From positions 2,031,501-2,095,500 of the forward strand of contig NZ_CP015283.1 in NCBI RefSeq assembly GCF_002094975.1: 64,000 bases of DNA, written 5' to 3'. Within the stretch, counting starts at the first letter, position 1; the number at the start of each line of letters is the position of its first letter. A model generated the notes under the pieces. It made no database searches. It worked only from the letters and a program-made list of their open reading frames with translations, and was not told where the DNA came from. Shown here piece after piece: positions 26,425 through 38,184 of this stretch. Origin of the DNA: Streptococcus salivarius. Its GTDB lineage: Bacteria; Bacillota; Bacilli; Lactobacillales; Streptococcaceae. A program made the translations under genes and the position numbers.

Positions 26425-27489
26425 ATGTCACATTTTTCAAAAGAATTCCTTACTTGGTTGGATACCAACGCTGACCATATTGACCAAGAGTCTGGACCCA
26501 TTGCGGACCAACTTCTTGAAAAAATTGCTGAAAACGACGTCTTTAAAATCGGCGTACCTGCTGAGTTTGATGGCCTAGGTGGTGGTCCTACTCAAGTCGT
26601 TGATGTGCTTGATGAATTGGCACAACACTCTTTGACAGCTTCCTTTATTTCTTGGGGGCACCGTACTTTCATCGAGTATATCCTTGCGAGTGACAATGCT
26701 TACCCTCGTGAAACATGGTTGAAAGAATTGTATACCGGTGAGCGTGCTGGTGGAACTGGCTTGTCAAATGCGGTCAAATTCTTGTCAGATATTGAAGAAT
26801 TGAATGTTACCATCAGTCAAGAAGGCGATGACTACTATCTCGATGGCCGTTTGCCTTGGGTAACTAACCTACGTTCTGATAAATTCGCCGCTCTCTTTGC
26901 TGCTGACTTTAAAGACGGTAGCCAACCTTGGATTATTACTATTCCATCTGAAGCTGAGGGCCTTAGCCGTTCTGAAGATTTGGAATTCGTTTCCCTTCAA
27001 GGTGCTAACACTGCCTCTCTTACTTTCGATCACGTTAAGTTAGATCCTAATTGGGTCCTTTCAAAAGAAGGTACGGACTATATTGCCAAAACACGTCCGA
27101 ACTTCCTTGGCTTCCAATTTGGTCTTGCCTTTGGTTTGGCACAACGTTCTCTTGATGAGGTTGAAGCTAGTCTAAACAGTAACCGTAGCGTTCTTCGTGA
27201 AGAATTTGAAACTACACGCAATAACCTTCTTGCTATTCAAGATCAACTCTTTGCGGGTCTTAATGATGCCGATTATTTCATTGACAAACCACGTGAACTT
27301 TTCCAATTGCGTATCGATATCGTCGACGTCGTAGCTAACAGCCTGCTCCTCGAACTTCAGGCTAGTGGTGGTCGTGGCTATTTGAAAGAATCAGAGTCAA
27401 GCTTTATCCGTCGTTGGAATGAAGGCGTCTTCCTTCCTATTGTATCTCCGAGTGCGGTGCAGCTTCGTCACATTCTTGCAGCTAGCTAG
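26425..27489 (+). CDS. Acyl-CoA-dehydrogenase-fold flavoprotein
   Basis: This 354-residue protein has the three-part acyl-CoA dehydrogenase fold. An N-terminal helical region (FKIGVPAEFDGLGGGPTQVV) leads to a mid beta domain (GGTGLSNAVKFL, YYLDGRLPWVTNLRSDKFAA) and a C-terminal helical bundle (LGFQFGLAFGLAQRSLDEVE, RGYLKESESSFIRRWNEGVF). The catalytic Glu of true dehydrogenases is not obvious, and streptococci lack beta-oxidation. A flavin monooxygenase of the DszC/SfnB type is therefore a better guess, acting on a sulfur or small organic substrate. It is second in an AhpD-ACAD-TDT operon. Confidence 0.75.
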   Translation: MSHFSKEFLTWLDTNADHIDQESGPIADQLLEKIAENDVFKIGVPAEFDGLGGGPTQVVDVLDELAQHSLTASFISWGHRTFIEYILASDNAYPRETWLKELYTGERAGGTGLSNAVKFLSDIEELNVTISQEGDDYYLDGRLPWVTNLRSDKFAALFAADFKDGSQPWIITIPSEAEGLSRSEDLEFVSLQGANTASLTFDHVKLDPNWVLSKEGTDYIAKTRPNFLGFQFGLAFGLAQRSLDEVEASLNSNRSVLREEFETTRNNLLAIQDQLFAGLNDADYFIDKPRELFQLRIDIVDVVANSLLLELQASGGRGYLKESESSFIRRWNEGVFLPIVSPSAVQLRHILAAS

Positions 27490-27505
27490 AAAGGCCGGTG
27501 GACCA

Positions 27506-28444
27506 ATGAAGGTATTTTTCCAGAAAATTCCCTTGGCCCTATCTAGTCTGGTTCTTGCCCTCTTTAGTTTATCCAATCAAATAAGCCACTATACCCTGAT
27601 TGCTCAGGGTATTTGGTGTTTAGCCAGTATAGGTTTTATACTTATACTGGGACGCTTGATTCTTGGCTTTGAACAAGTAAGGGAAGATTTGCACAATCCA
27701 GTCATTGCTTCAGCCTTTGCTAGCTACTTTATGGCTGCCTTTCTCTTTGCCAGCCACCTTCCACTAGCTCAAATAGGCTTAAGTGTGACTTGGGTTGGGC
27801 TCCTTGGACTTTATATTGCCTATATTATTTTTTTCAGTCTGCGTTTTATGCGCCCACTATCTTTGAACCAAGTCTTTCCAAGCTGGTTCGTGATCTACGT
27901 TGGACCTGCTATCAGTCTTGTGACAGTACCAGCTAGTGTTCCAACTAGCATCAAGGGACTTATTCTGGGAGTAACGGCATTAGCGACTCTGGCCCTCTTT
28001 CCACTTGTTTTGTGGAGAATGAGACAGATAGCCATCCCTCACCTCTATCGACCTATACTTGCTATTTTAGCAGCACCTCTGGCCCTTCTCATTACCAGCT
28101 CAATCAAGAGTAATCAAAGACCTGCAACTATTATTTTACTTGCCCTACTCTTATTCTCGCAAGCATTCTTTTTCTATGCTCTTGATCTCTTCGTAAAACT
28201 GGTTAGAAAAGGCTTTATGCCACTTTTTGCAGCTTTTAGCTTTCCCTTGGTCAATAGTGTCAATGCTTTTAAGGCAGCCACTACCAGTCTTGGACTAGTC
28301 AATCCAGCTACCCAATTAGTTTATAAGGTAGAGTGCGTCTTCGTTCTTGTCATCATGGCCTATTTGCTCTATCATTTTCTAAAACTCTTATACAAGGCGC
28401 TTATACAAGCTCTTAATATCAAAAAACAAGCAGGTTCAGTGTGA
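27506..28444 (+). CDS. TDT-family transporter (TehA/SLAC1-like)
   Basis: This 312-residue protein has about 10 membrane helices in the TDT (tellurite-resistance/dicarboxylate) pattern: IPLALSSLVLALFSLSNQI at the start, FASYFMAAFLFASHLPLA, WFVIYVGPAISLVTVPASV and the closing AAFSFPLVNSVNAFKAATTS. Members export tellurite, dicarboxylates, malate or sulfite, or conduct anions. The frame is open from 27419, overlapping the upstream gene; the ATG at 27506 starts the first helix and is preferred. The stop codon lies in the stem of the terminator. Confidence 0.83.
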   Translation: MKVFFQKIPLALSSLVLALFSLSNQISHYTLIAQGIWCLASIGFILILGRLILGFEQVREDLHNPVIASAFASYFMAAFLFASHLPLAQIGLSVTWVGLLGLYIAYIIFFSLRFMRPLSLNQVFPSWFVIYVGPAISLVTVPASVPTSIKGLILGVTALATLALFPLVLWRMRQIAIPHLYRPILAILAAPLALLITSSIKSNQRPATIILLALLLFSQAFFFYALDLFVKLVRKGFMPLFAAFSFPLVNSVNAFKAATTSLGLVNPATQLVYKVECVFVLVIMAYLLYHFLKLLYKALIQALNIKKQAGSV

Positions 28445-28458
28445 ACCTGCTTTGTTTT
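28430..28458 (+). terminator. Terminator at the end of the AhpD-ACAD-TDT operon
   Basis: Perfect 10-base arms (AGCAGGTTCA) around GTG and then TTTGTTTTC. The stem contains the stop codon of the TDT gene. The convergent LCP gene ends at 28460. Confidence 0.85.
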
Positions 28459-28459
28459 C

Positions 28460-29881
28460 TTATCTAAATCCTAGTTCTTTTAATTTTGACTGATAGTTAT
28501 CAAAGTCAATTTCAATCCCTTGACCGCCATACAAATCATAGCTGTCAATCCAATCACCATCTGAAGGAATGGTTTGCGAATTGATCCCTTTTTTGAAACT
28601 TCCAGCATTTGAAAGTCCCAAGTCCAACATGTCTGTCATACTCATATTGGTTGAGGTTAGAGAGTAGACCTTCCCCAAAGCCTCAGGCCCTTTGAAGAGG
28701 CTAAGTGGATTCTTAAGTTGCTTCATGACAGCCTGCATCACTTGTTGCTGGCGCTTGGTACGGCCATAATCTCCCTCGTCATCCTTACGGAAACGGGCAT
28801 AATTCAGAAGGGTGCGGCCATCCATATCTTGCTTACCAACTTTAATGGTTTGATTTGGCACGTGACCGTTCTTGTTCATCTTCAAATCATCTGGAACTTG
28901 AACCGAAGATACTTTTTTACCATCGATGGTCGCAAACTTCGCATTGATTTCTACACCATTTGGGAAGAGGGTATCAACCCCTGTCGCAAAGGTTTCAAAG
29001 TCAACCATGGCATAGTACTTGATATCAATATCAAAGTTGCGTTTGAGCGTCTCACGCATGAGCTCTGCCCCTTGATGATTATTTTGCTCACCAATATTGA
29101 AAGCCGTATTGAGTTTCAAGTCCTGAGAATAGTCGGTTTCTGAAGCCCCCTTGATATTGACTAAGGTGTCTCGCATAAAGCTAACCATCTTAACCTTACC
29201 TTCTTTATTGCCCACATTGACTACCATAATGGAGTCTGTTCTGGCATCGGTAGATTCTTGGCTAACGCGCTGGTCAGAACCTAGAATAAGGATATTGACC
29301 CCATCCTTGGTATCCTTACCATTAAAGGTCTCAACTATGGCAGGCTGGTAGGATTTACCATTATTACCCGCGGCAGAAAGGTCTGTTCCCTTGTAAAATT
29401 GATAAGCCATGGCTATCACTAGGAACACAACTCCAAGACTCAAGCAACTAAGTACTAGCTTAACAACCTTCTTGAGCCTTCTCTTTTTCTTTGGTCGCTT
29501 CTTCTTGGCTACTTGCGACTTGGACCTTGGAGCCGACGTTGCTGAAGGGGACGCTTGTCTTTGAACCTTTTTACGTTTAGGTTGACTTTGAGCAACTTCC
29601 TCTCGATAGATGGGAAGCCCTTCCTCTGTCAGCTGATTGGCAGCCTCATAATCACGCTCTTGATAGTAGTCATAACGATTGTCATAAGGCTGACGCCATG
29701 CTGCTTGATAGTCCTCTCTTTGCGCTTGATATCTCCGCTCAGCTTCATAGGCATCTAACTTTCCTTGGAGATAATTGAATTCTGAAGCCTGCTGTCCATT
29801 CAGGTGAGCAAGATTTTTTAAAAGATAGCTGTAACGTAACCGTTCATGATGTGTAAACGGCCCATTGTTAGATTTGGTCAT
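28460..29881 (-). CDS. LytR-CpsA-Psr (LCP) family cell-wall glycopolymer ligase
   Basis: The protein has 473 residues: a long basic and Gln-rich cytoplasmic N-terminus (about 1-135), one membrane helix (LSCLSLGVVFLVIAMAYQF, about 143-163), and an external LCP domain. Domain motifs are VNILILGSDQRVS, DARTDSIMVVNV, VSFMRDTLVNI, the long GVEINAKF region and LNYARFRKDDEGDYGRTKRQ with the Arg residues that hold the polyprenyl phosphate. LCP proteins attach teichoic acid or capsule to peptidoglycan. It is the last gene of the aro operon, a position held by psr-type genes in other streptococci (from memory). Confidence 0.88.
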   Translation of the reverse strand: MTKSNNGPFTHHERLRYSYLLKNLAHLNGQQASEFNYLQGKLDAYEAERRYQAQREDYQAAWRQPYDNRYDYYQERDYEAANQLTEEGLPIYREEVAQSQPKRKKVQRQASPSATSAPRSKSQVAKKKRPKKKRRLKKVVKLVLSCLSLGVVFLVIAMAYQFYKGTDLSAAGNNGKSYQPAIVETFNGKDTKDGVNILILGSDQRVSQESTDARTDSIMVVNVGNKEGKVKMVSFMRDTLVNIKGASETDYSQDLKLNTAFNIGEQNNHQGAELMRETLKRNFDIDIKYYAMVDFETFATGVDTLFPNGVEINAKFATIDGKKVSSVQVPDDLKMNKNGHVPNQTIKVGKQDMDGRTLLNYARFRKDDEGDYGRTKRQQQVMQAVMKQLKNPLSLFKGPEALGKVYSLTSTNMSMTDMLDLGLSNAGSFKKGINSQTIPSDGDWIDSYDLYGGQGIEIDFDNYQSKLKELGFR

Positions 29882-29892
29882 AAGATTTCCCT

Positions 29893-30707
29893 TTAAATTT
29901 CATAGACTTGGTAAGCACCCAAGATTTTATATCCAATTCCAACTGCAGTTAGCTCTTCAAGAGCGAACTGAGCCAACTTTTCCTTTGTATAATCACAATC
30001 AATAATGAAGAAATACTCGCCAAGTACCGTCTTCAAAGGACGGCTTTCAATCTTGGTCAAGTCAATGCCTCGCCAGGCAAAGGTCGATAGGGCCTTGTAA
30101 AGTGCCCCTGGCATATTGTCAGGCAGGGTCAAGGCCAGCGTTAATTTACAATCAATCTGATTGAGCAGAATCTCAGGCACAGTGTTCCCCAGCACCCAAA
30201 ATCGGGTATAATTCTTTTCAATCTCCTGGATATCCTTAGCCAATATTTGAAGACCGTATTCCTTAGCAGCTGCATGAGGAGCGATTGCTGCATAAGTCTG
30301 ATCTGGATTATCAGCGACAAAACGAGCCGCAAAGGCTGTACTTGCTGTTGTCTCAATCTTGGCATGTGGAAAATGCTGTTTAATATACTTTTTCCCTTGG
30401 GCAATGGCCTGTGGGTGTGAGAAGATTTTCTCAATTTTCTCATGATGTTTAGTCGCCATCAACTGCTGCTTGATGGGCTGAACAATCTCTGCCACAGCAC
30501 GAATATCGGCCTGATGGAAGAGATAGTCTAAACTCTCATGAACAGAGCCCTCAATGGAATTTTCCACCGGAATGACCGCGTAATCCACACGTCCCTCTTC
30601 ATAAGACTTGATAACCTCAGTAATGGTGCCTAATGAAACCAATTCTGCCTCAGGAAAAGCCTTTAAGGCTGCATTATGTGTAAACGACCCACTTGGGCCC
30701 AAATAAC

Positions 30708-30717
<10 letters not shown>
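29893..30717 (-). CDS. pheA: Prephenate dehydratase
   Basis: This 274-residue protein is a stand-alone prephenate dehydratase with a C-terminal ACT domain. Domain motifs: YLGPSGSFTHNAALKAFPEA, RVDYAVIPVENSIEGSVHES, SHPQAIAQGKKYI, TRFWVLGNTV with the catalytic Thr, then ACT with DNMPGALYKALSTFAW and TKIESRPLK (phenylalanine-binding GALY and ESRP). It makes phenylpyruvate from prephenate. It overlaps the end of aroK by 10 bases, indicating tight coupling. Confidence 0.93.
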
Positions 30718-32478
<1,761 letters not shown>

Positions 32479-32507
32479 TTACTCCTAAAAATTTTATAGT
32501 TATTCCC

Positions 32508-32513
32508 ATTATA
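32508..32513 (-). promoter_or_regulatory. Extended -10 promoter upstream of aroA
   Basis: Minus-strand TGGTATAAT (extended TGn plus perfect TATAAT). The -35 (TATGGT at 32531-32536, 17 bases away) is poor, which is usual with an extended -10. It would start an internal aroA-aroK-pheA-LCP transcript. Confidence 0.65.
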
Positions 32514-32555
32514 CCATATTTGAAAGCCTAACCATAGACTGAATTGTCAAAATAT

Positions 32556-33506
32556 TCACTCGCTTGTATTGCCATACTTTTCTTTCAAGAAGGCAACCGC
32601 CTCTTGAACACGGTTCCGAATCAAGTTAGCAGACTCCTGCAAAAGATTTTTTTCCTCAGCCGACAAAGACAAGCGAACGGGAGCAGCCACCCCATGACGC
32701 CCTAGGATGACTGGATAGCCAAGATAGGTTTGATAGGCTTCTTGATAGCTTGATACTGCCACTTCTTCTTGAGCATCCGAAAGGATAATAGACACCAAAC
32801 GAAGAGCCGCACTGGCAATGCCGTAAGACGTATAGCCCTTACCATAAAAGACTTTGTGGCCACCCTTCATGGATGCCATAAACAAATTTTGTCGCTCTTC
32901 TTCACTGGTCAATTCTGTAATGTCTTGCCCTTTAACCTTGACTTGACTCCAAGCTGTAAATTGGGAATTCCCATGTTCGCCAAGATTGTAGCCAGATACT
33001 GATTTAGGATTTACTGACAAATCATCTCCTACCGCTGCCTTCATTCTCGCCGTATCGAGTAGAGTCCCTGTCCCAATCACACGTTCTCTTGGCCAGCCTG
33101 TGAATTCCTGATAGAGGGCTGATACAGCATCTACAGGATTCGAGATAACCAAGAGTATGCCTTTAAAATTCAATTTTTTAAGTGCCTGAGAAACCTGATA
33201 AACGGCTTCTCGAGTAAATGGAAATTCAGCAAAGCGATCCTCACCAGCATTATGCTGTAACTGAATGTTTCCAAGAGATGAAATAATCACATCAGCATCT
33301 TCAAGTGCCGCATAATCATTGACAACAATGCTTGCATAGCTAGGCAGATTTGCCATGGCATCCTTAAAATCCTGGGCATCTGCCTCGGCCTTCTTCTCAT
33401 TGATATCTATAAAGACATAGCTATCAGCCAAGCCTTGAGCAATTGCTCCATGAGCTACTGCAGCTCCAACATTTCCCATACCAATAATTCCAATCTTACG
33501 ACTCAT
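32556..33506 (-). CDS. L-lactate/2-hydroxyacid dehydrogenase family (L-2-hydroxyisocaproate-like)
   Basis: This 316-residue protein is in the LDH/MDH family: RKIGIIGMGNVGAAVAHGAI (dinucleotide site), DADVIISSLGNIQLQHNAGE, LVISNPVDAVSALYQ, GTGTLLDTARMKAA and the catalytic His in GYNLGEHGNSQFT. The Gln-rich active-site loop differs from lactate dehydrogenase, and the sequence resembles L-2-hydroxyisocaproate dehydrogenases that reduce branched or aromatic 2-oxo acids. Placed between ylbF-like and aroA genes it may act on phenylpyruvate. Two tandem ATGs occur; the second (33506) has the better distance from GGAGG. Confidence 0.78.
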   Translation of the reverse strand: MSRKIGIIGMGNVGAAVAHGAIAQGLADSYVFIDINEKKAEADAQDFKDAMANLPSYASIVVNDYAALEDADVIISSLGNIQLQHNAGEDRFAEFPFTREAVYQVSQALKKLNFKGILLVISNPVDAVSALYQEFTGWPRERVIGTGTLLDTARMKAAVGDDLSVNPKSVSGYNLGEHGNSQFTAWSQVKVKGQDITELTSEEERQNLFMASMKGGHKVFYGKGYTSYGIASAALRLVSIILSDAQEEVAVSSYQEAYQTYLGYPVILGRHGVAAPVRLSLSAEEKNLLQESANLIRNRVQEAVAFLKEKYGNTSE

Positions 33507-33561
33507 CATTTTCCTCCTTAATATTTCTAGCTTCTTCCTTAGACAATCTCTTTTGAATGCA

Positions 33562-33592
33562 GAAAAGGGCCTGTCAATTGACACACCCTCTT
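33562..33592 (-). terminator. Terminator after the YlbF-family gene
   Basis: Minus strand: stem AAAGAGGG-TGTCAA/TTGACA-CCCTTTT followed by CTGC. Without a long T-run it may be partial, allowing read-through to the downstream dehydrogenase. Confidence 0.55.
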
Positions 33593-33595
33593 TGA

Positions 33596-33934
33596 TTAAC
33601 TATTCAATTCTTGCAAAGGTTTGAAGATGATACGTTCAATATCGTTCAAATAAACAGACAAACCTTGTTGTGCAGTCAAGTATTCTTTCAAAAGGGCATT
33701 AGCTTCTACCTTTTGACCCAATTCTTGAACAGCAGCTTGTTCTTCTGCTGTTGGCATTGTACCAGCTTGCATTTTAGCATAGAAATCCTCTTGGAAATCA
33801 GTAAACTCTTTGAAAAGAGCGCTAGCTTCAGCATCAGCTGCAATCGCTTCTTTTTTCTCTACCAAAGTTTTGTACTCAGGAAGGGCACGAATGCCACGTT
33901 CCAACTCATTTGCTAAATCATAAATATTTGTCAT
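33596..33934 (-). CDS. YlbF/YmcA-family protein
   Basis: This 112-residue all-helical protein matches the YlbF/YmcA family (com_ylbF domain): [59 protein letters not shown] and [18 protein letters not shown]. Family proteins in Bacillus bind RNase Y and affect mRNA processing, but the role in streptococci is less clear. It sits between tyrA and the dehydrogenase in the aro operon. Confidence 0.83.
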   Translation of the reverse strand: MTNIYDLANELERGIRALPEYKTLVEKKEAIAADAEASALFKEFTDFQEDFYAKMQAGTMPTAEEQAAVQELGQKVEANALLKEYLTAQQGLSVYLNDIERIIFKPLQELNS

Positions 33935-33943
33935 TTTATTCTC

Positions 33944-35050
33944 CTAGGCGATCACCACATGATAATCCGTATTGGCTTCAATAACAGTCTTAGCATGTGT
34001 GCGATCTTTTTCATTTTTAAAAGTAATTTGGAGGATACCGTGAATATCCTCACGATTTTCCTCATTAATACGAAGGTTAACCAAAGACGTTCCTCGCAGC
34101 AATTCCATAATGTTAAGGATAACGTCTTCTCGGTCAGGCACATCCACGAAAATATCGAAGGCACTTTCCACGCCACCTTTTTTGTGGATCTCCATCTCTT
34201 TACGTTTCTTACGACCGTTGTCAAAGAACTCCCAAATGGCATTCTCATCTTCAGCCTTAATCAAGTCAGCCACATGGTCCAAACGTTTTTTGAAATCTTC
34301 AATACGATCCAAAACAGCTGGCCCATTGGTCATGAGAATGGAAGCCCACATGCCAGGTTCACTTTCTGCAATACGGGTCATATCTCGGAAGCCCCCAGCC
34401 GCAAAGTGATTGGTCATCTCGTGAGCCTGCGCATAATCAGCTGCCTGCTCCATAAGTCCAGAAGCTAAAAGGTGTGGAAAATGACTGATTTGACTGGTTA
34501 CACGATCATGTTCAGCCGCATCAATCTCCACATAACGTGATTTAAGCCCTGACAAGATGTCCTTAAGTTCAGGGATAGTTGTCTCTCTTGTTAGACTCGT
34601 CGGTGTGAAAATAGAATAGGCATTTTCGAAAAGTGTCACGTCAGCTGCAATAGCCCCTGATTTATGGGAACCAGCCATAGGGTGAGAACCCACAAACTGA
34701 ACATTTTTACCAGTTAGGTAACGTTCAGCTGCCTCAACGATATCCAACTTAGTAGACCCTGCGTCTGTGATGATGACATCATCTTTGAGATCCAGGTCAG
34801 CCAACTCCTTCAAGTAGGCCACCGTTTGCTTAATTGGCACTGCAAGGACAATAACATCCGCGAGGGGAGCAAATTCTTTGAAATCACTTGTTGCACGGTC
34901 AACGATGCCACGCTCAAGTGCAATATTTCGAGAATAGTCAGAGCGATTATATCCAAGAATCTCATAATCAGGGTGGTCCCTTTGAATCCCTAAGGCCAAG
35001 GAGCCACCAATCAAGCCCAATCCTGCGATATAAATAGTTTTCTTACTCAT
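33944..35050 (-). CDS. tyrA: Prephenate dehydrogenase
   Basis: The 368-residue protein has an N-terminal Rossmann domain (YIAGLGLIGGSLALGIQRDH), HPMAGSHKSGA with the catalytic His, QISHFPHLLASGLMEQA, and a C-terminal ACT domain (FDIFVDVPDREDVILNIMEL, INEENREDIHGILQITFKN). It converts prephenate to 4-hydroxyphenylpyruvate. An upstream in-frame ATG at 35062 exists, but its codons include the ribosome site, so MSKK at 35050 is preferred. Confidence 0.92.
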   Translation of the reverse strand: MSKKTIYIAGLGLIGGSLALGIQRDHPDYEILGYNRSDYSRNIALERGIVDRATSDFKEFAPLADVIVLAVPIKQTVAYLKELADLDLKDDVIITDAGSTKLDIVEAAERYLTGKNVQFVGSHPMAGSHKSGAIAADVTLFENAYSIFTPTSLTRETTIPELKDILSGLKSRYVEIDAAEHDRVTSQISHFPHLLASGLMEQAADYAQAHEMTNHFAAGGFRDMTRIAESEPGMWASILMTNGPAVLDRIEDFKKRLDHVADLIKAEDENAIWEFFDNGRKKRKEMEIHKKGGVESAFDIFVDVPDREDVILNIMELLRGTSLVNLRINEENREDIHGILQITFKNEKDRTHAKTVIEANTDYHVVIA

Positions 35051-35079
35051 TACTACTCCCATCTATTGTCTGATGCTGC

Positions 35080-36246
35080 TTAAAAGTTTTTCACATAGTC
35101 ACGGTGACGTGCTACCGCTTCTTTCAATTCTTCCATGTTGTCAGAAGAGAATTTGTCCAAGATTTCATTGGCTACGACTGTAGCGACTACGGATTCCATA
35201 ACGACACCCGCTGCAGGCAAGGCCGTTGGATCTGAACGCTCGACTGTTGCCTTGTATGGTTCATGTGTTTCGATATCTACTGACATCAATGGCTTGTATA
35301 GGGTTGGAATAGGTTTCATAACCCCACGGACCACAATCGGTTGCCCGTTGGTCATACCACCTTCAAAACCACCAAGGTTGTTAGTGCGACGTGTATAGCC
35401 GTCCTCTTCATTCCAGAGAATCTCGTCCATTACTTGAGAGCCCTTGAGGTAGCCATCCTTGAAACCAAGTCCAAATTCTACACCCTTGAAGGCATTGATG
35501 GATACAACAGCTTGAGCAATCTTAGCATCAAGTTTGGTATCCCATTGGACATAAGAACCAAGACCAACAGGGACGCCGCCAACAACAGTTTCAACGACAC
35601 CACCGATTGTGTCTCCCTCTTTTTTGATTTGGTCAATGTAATCTTTAATTTCTTGTTCACGTTCTTGGTTAACAACTGAAATCTCTGATTGTTGAGCCAA
35701 TTCCTTGATTTGAGCGACTGTCAAATTCTCAGGCACATCAATTTCCTTACCACCAAAGACAACAACATGGTTAGCAATTTCAATATCAAGCTCAGCCAAG
35801 ATACGTTTAGCGACAGCACCTACTGCCACACGCATAGTTGTCTCACGCGCACTAGAACGTTCCAATGAATTACGCAAGTCATCGAAACGGTACTTCATTC
35901 CACCAACCAAGTCAGCATGTCCTGGACGTGGGTGAGTGATTTTACGTTTGGTTTTCAAACGGTCCTCAATATCTTCCACAGCCATGATATCCAACCATTT
36001 TTGATGGTCCTTATTGATAACATGAAGGGTGATTGGAGCCCCTGTTGTTTTCCCATGACGAACACCAGAAGTGATTTCAACCTTATCAGACTCAATTTTC
36101 ATACGGCCACCACGACCATAGCCACCTTGACGACGTTTCAAATCGCCATTGATATCTTCAGCCGTCAAGGGAAGACCTGCTGGAACACCTTCGATAATTG
36201 CTGTTAAACGTGGGCCGTGAGACTCACCTGCTGTTAAATATCTCAT
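35080..36246 (-). CDS. aroC: Chorismate synthase
   Basis: The 388-residue protein has the FMN/EPSP-binding signatures: [20 protein letters not shown] at the very start, [73 protein letters not shown] and [19 protein letters not shown]. It forms chorismate from EPSP with reduced FMN. Its ATG is one base before the end of aroB, the closest spacing in the operon. Confidence 0.95.
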   Translation of the reverse strand: MRYLTAGESHGPRLTAIIEGVPAGLPLTAEDINGDLKRRQGGYGRGGRMKIESDKVEITSGVRHGKTTGAPITLHVINKDHQKWLDIMAVEDIEDRLKTKRKITHPRPGHADLVGGMKYRFDDLRNSLERSSARETTMRVAVGAVAKRILAELDIEIANHVVVFGGKEIDVPENLTVAQIKELAQQSEISVVNQEREQEIKDYIDQIKKEGDTIGGVVETVVGGVPVGLGSYVQWDTKLDAKIAQAVVSINAFKGVEFGLGFKDGYLKGSQVMDEILWNEEDGYTRRTNNLGGFEGGMTNGQPIVVRGVMKPIPTLYKPLMSVDIETHEPYKATVERSDPTALPAAGVVMESVVATVVANEILDKFSSDNMEELKEAVARHRDYVKNF

Positions 36247-37314
36247 TTATTTCTCCAAGTACTCTTTCATTTCAACTAAAGGAATTTGATTGATAGCTGC
36301 CTTACCAATCTCTGGAACGATAACCGTCTTAATGCTATTACCACGGGCTTTTTTGTCATGTGTGAGAGCTGTATAAAGCTCCTCAACACGCCATGGCTCA
36401 TAGTCTACTGGCAAGCCAAATTTGACACACATCTCAGCAATTTGACGTGTGATCCCCTTAGGCATGAGGCCTTTTTCCTCAGCAACTCGTGAAATCTGAA
36501 CCATTCCGATAGCCACCGCTTCACCGTGCATGACTTTACCGTAACCAGCTGTTTGTTCAACGGCATGCCCAATCGTATGACCAAAGTTTAGATACATACG
36601 GACGCCACCTTCAAACTCGTCTTCAACCACAATTTTACGCTTAACGTTACATGAACGATAAATGATAGTTTCTGAATTTTCTAGGATACTGTGAACTGAA
36701 CCATCAATGCTTTCAAGCAAGTGCCAAAGCTCAGGATCATCAATCAAACCGTATTTGACAACCTCACCCATACCCTCAATCAATTCACGTTTACCAAGTG
36801 TCTCAAGGACATTAGGGTCAATCAAGACACCATCAGGCTGAGCGAAAGTTCCCACGATATTTTTAGCAAATGGTGTGTTCACACCTGTCTTACCACCAAT
36901 AGATGAATCCACTTGGGCAGTTAGACTAGTTGGAACCTGAACGAAGTGAATGCCACGCATATAGGTCGAAGCGACAAAGCCTGCCAAATCACCAACAACG
37001 CCACCACCAAGAGCAAGAATGCCATCACTACGAGTCATGCCATTCTTAATCAAAAACTCATAAGCCTTATTAACAGTTTTAAGATTTTTACTTGCTTCAC
37101 CTTCTAGGAAATCAAAAACGACTACCTCAAAACCTTCGTGCTCCAAGCTAAGCTTAACTTTTTCTGCATATAGAGCCCCCACATGATTGTCCGTGATAAG
37201 TGCAATCTTTTGTGGTTCCCAAAGTGACTTCACCCATTGACCGACGGTCTTAAGGGCTCCTTTTTCAATAATAATGTCATAAGGGTTATGTGTTAAATTT
37301 ACCTCTAGTTTCAT
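36247..37314 (-). CDS. aroB: 3-dehydroquinate synthase
   Basis: The 355-residue protein has the NAD and metal-binding signatures [73 protein letters not shown] and [10 protein letters not shown] (His residues for zinc). It cyclises DAHP to 3-dehydroquinate. The frame is contiguous with aroC. Confidence 0.95.
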   Translation of the reverse strand: MKLEVNLTHNPYDIIIEKGALKTVGQWVKSLWEPQKIALITDNHVGALYAEKVKLSLEHEGFEVVVFDFLEGEASKNLKTVNKAYEFLIKNGMTRSDGILALGGGVVGDLAGFVASTYMRGIHFVQVPTSLTAQVDSSIGGKTGVNTPFAKNIVGTFAQPDGVLIDPNVLETLGKRELIEGMGEVVKYGLIDDPELWHLLESIDGSVHSILENSETIIYRSCNVKRKIVVEDEFEGGVRMYLNFGHTIGHAVEQTAGYGKVMHGEAVAIGMVQISRVAEEKGLMPKGITRQIAEMCVKFGLPVDYEPWRVEELYTALTHDKKARGNSIKTVIVPEIGKAAINQIPLVEMKEYLEK

Positions 37315-37326
37315 AGTCGTCCCCTC

Positions 37327-38184
37327 CTAGCTATTGTAAATATTTTCTAATTCCTGCCAAATGGCGTCTGTTGGCATGTCCTTGCCGGTCCACAATTTAA
37401 AGGCACCTGCTGCTTGATGAAGCAACATGCCAAGTCCATTTACAGCCTCGATTCCCTGTTTTCTAGCCAAGGCCAAGAAAGGTGTTTCAAAAGGCTGATA
37501 AATGATATCAGCAACCAAGAGTCCCTTAGGAAATTTTGTGTCTGTAGGAATGGGCAAGGATTCGCCATCCATCCCAACACTCGTCGCATTCACCAATAAA
37601 TCAGCCTGGCCTAGTTCCTCTTGAAAATACTCAAAATCATTTAAAGCATGAAACTCCAATTGGCAAGTTGCCTGTTCAAGTAAGGACTTAAAACTTTCTT
37701 TTGCCTTATCCAATGACTGAGGGCGAACGTAGACACTGACTTTTTTTGCATCATCAAGAACTGCCTGCGTCACAATAGCTTTAGCGGCACCACCAGCACC
37801 CAAAATCATCAGATGAGCGTCTCTAGGGCTAAAGTTCTTTAGACTAGCAAAGAAACCAAAACCGTCCGTATTATGACCAATCAAATGACCATCACGATTA
37901 ACAACTGTATTGACAGCACCAATCAGTTGAGCTGCAGGACTAATCTCATCCAAAAAAGGAATGACTGCTTCCTTATATGGCATCGACAAGTTGATACCGA
38001 ACATGTTGTAACGTCTAATATTTTCAACTGTCTCGGCTAGGTCTGATTCTGGAATCTCCCAGGCCACATAAACACCATTAACTTGTGTCTTTTCGAAGGC
38101 CGAATTATGAATAAATGGCGAAATAGAGTGCTTGATGGGATTGGCGACAACAGCTGCTAGGCGTGTGTGTCCATCAATCTGCAT
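37327..38184 (-). CDS. aroE: Shikimate dehydrogenase
   Basis: The 285-residue protein has the shikimate-binding [32 protein letters not shown] with the catalytic Lys, [20 protein letters not shown], the NADPH-binding [17 protein letters not shown] and VYVRPQS, and VNATSVGMD near the end. It reduces 3-dehydroshikimate. Its start overlaps the aroD stop by 11 bases. Confidence 0.93.
   Translation of the reverse strand: MQIDGHTRLAAVVANPIKHSISPFIHNSAFEKTQVNGVYVAWEIPESDLAETVENIRRYNMFGINLSMPYKEAVIPFLDEISPAAQLIGAVNTVVNRDGHLIGHNTDGFGFFASLKNFSPRDAHLMILGAGGAAKAIVTQAVLDDAKKVSVYVRPQSLDKAKESFKSLLEQATCQLEFHALNDFEYFQEELGQADLLVNATSVGMDGESLPIPTDTKFPKGLLVADIIYQPFETPFLALARKQGIEAVNGLGMLLHQAAGAFKLWTGKDMPTDAIWQELENIYNS

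Noticed and set aside
32556..33584. Longer dehydrogenase start at 33584
   Set aside because: The added residues are not family-like, and GGAGG precedes the ATG pair at 33509/33506.
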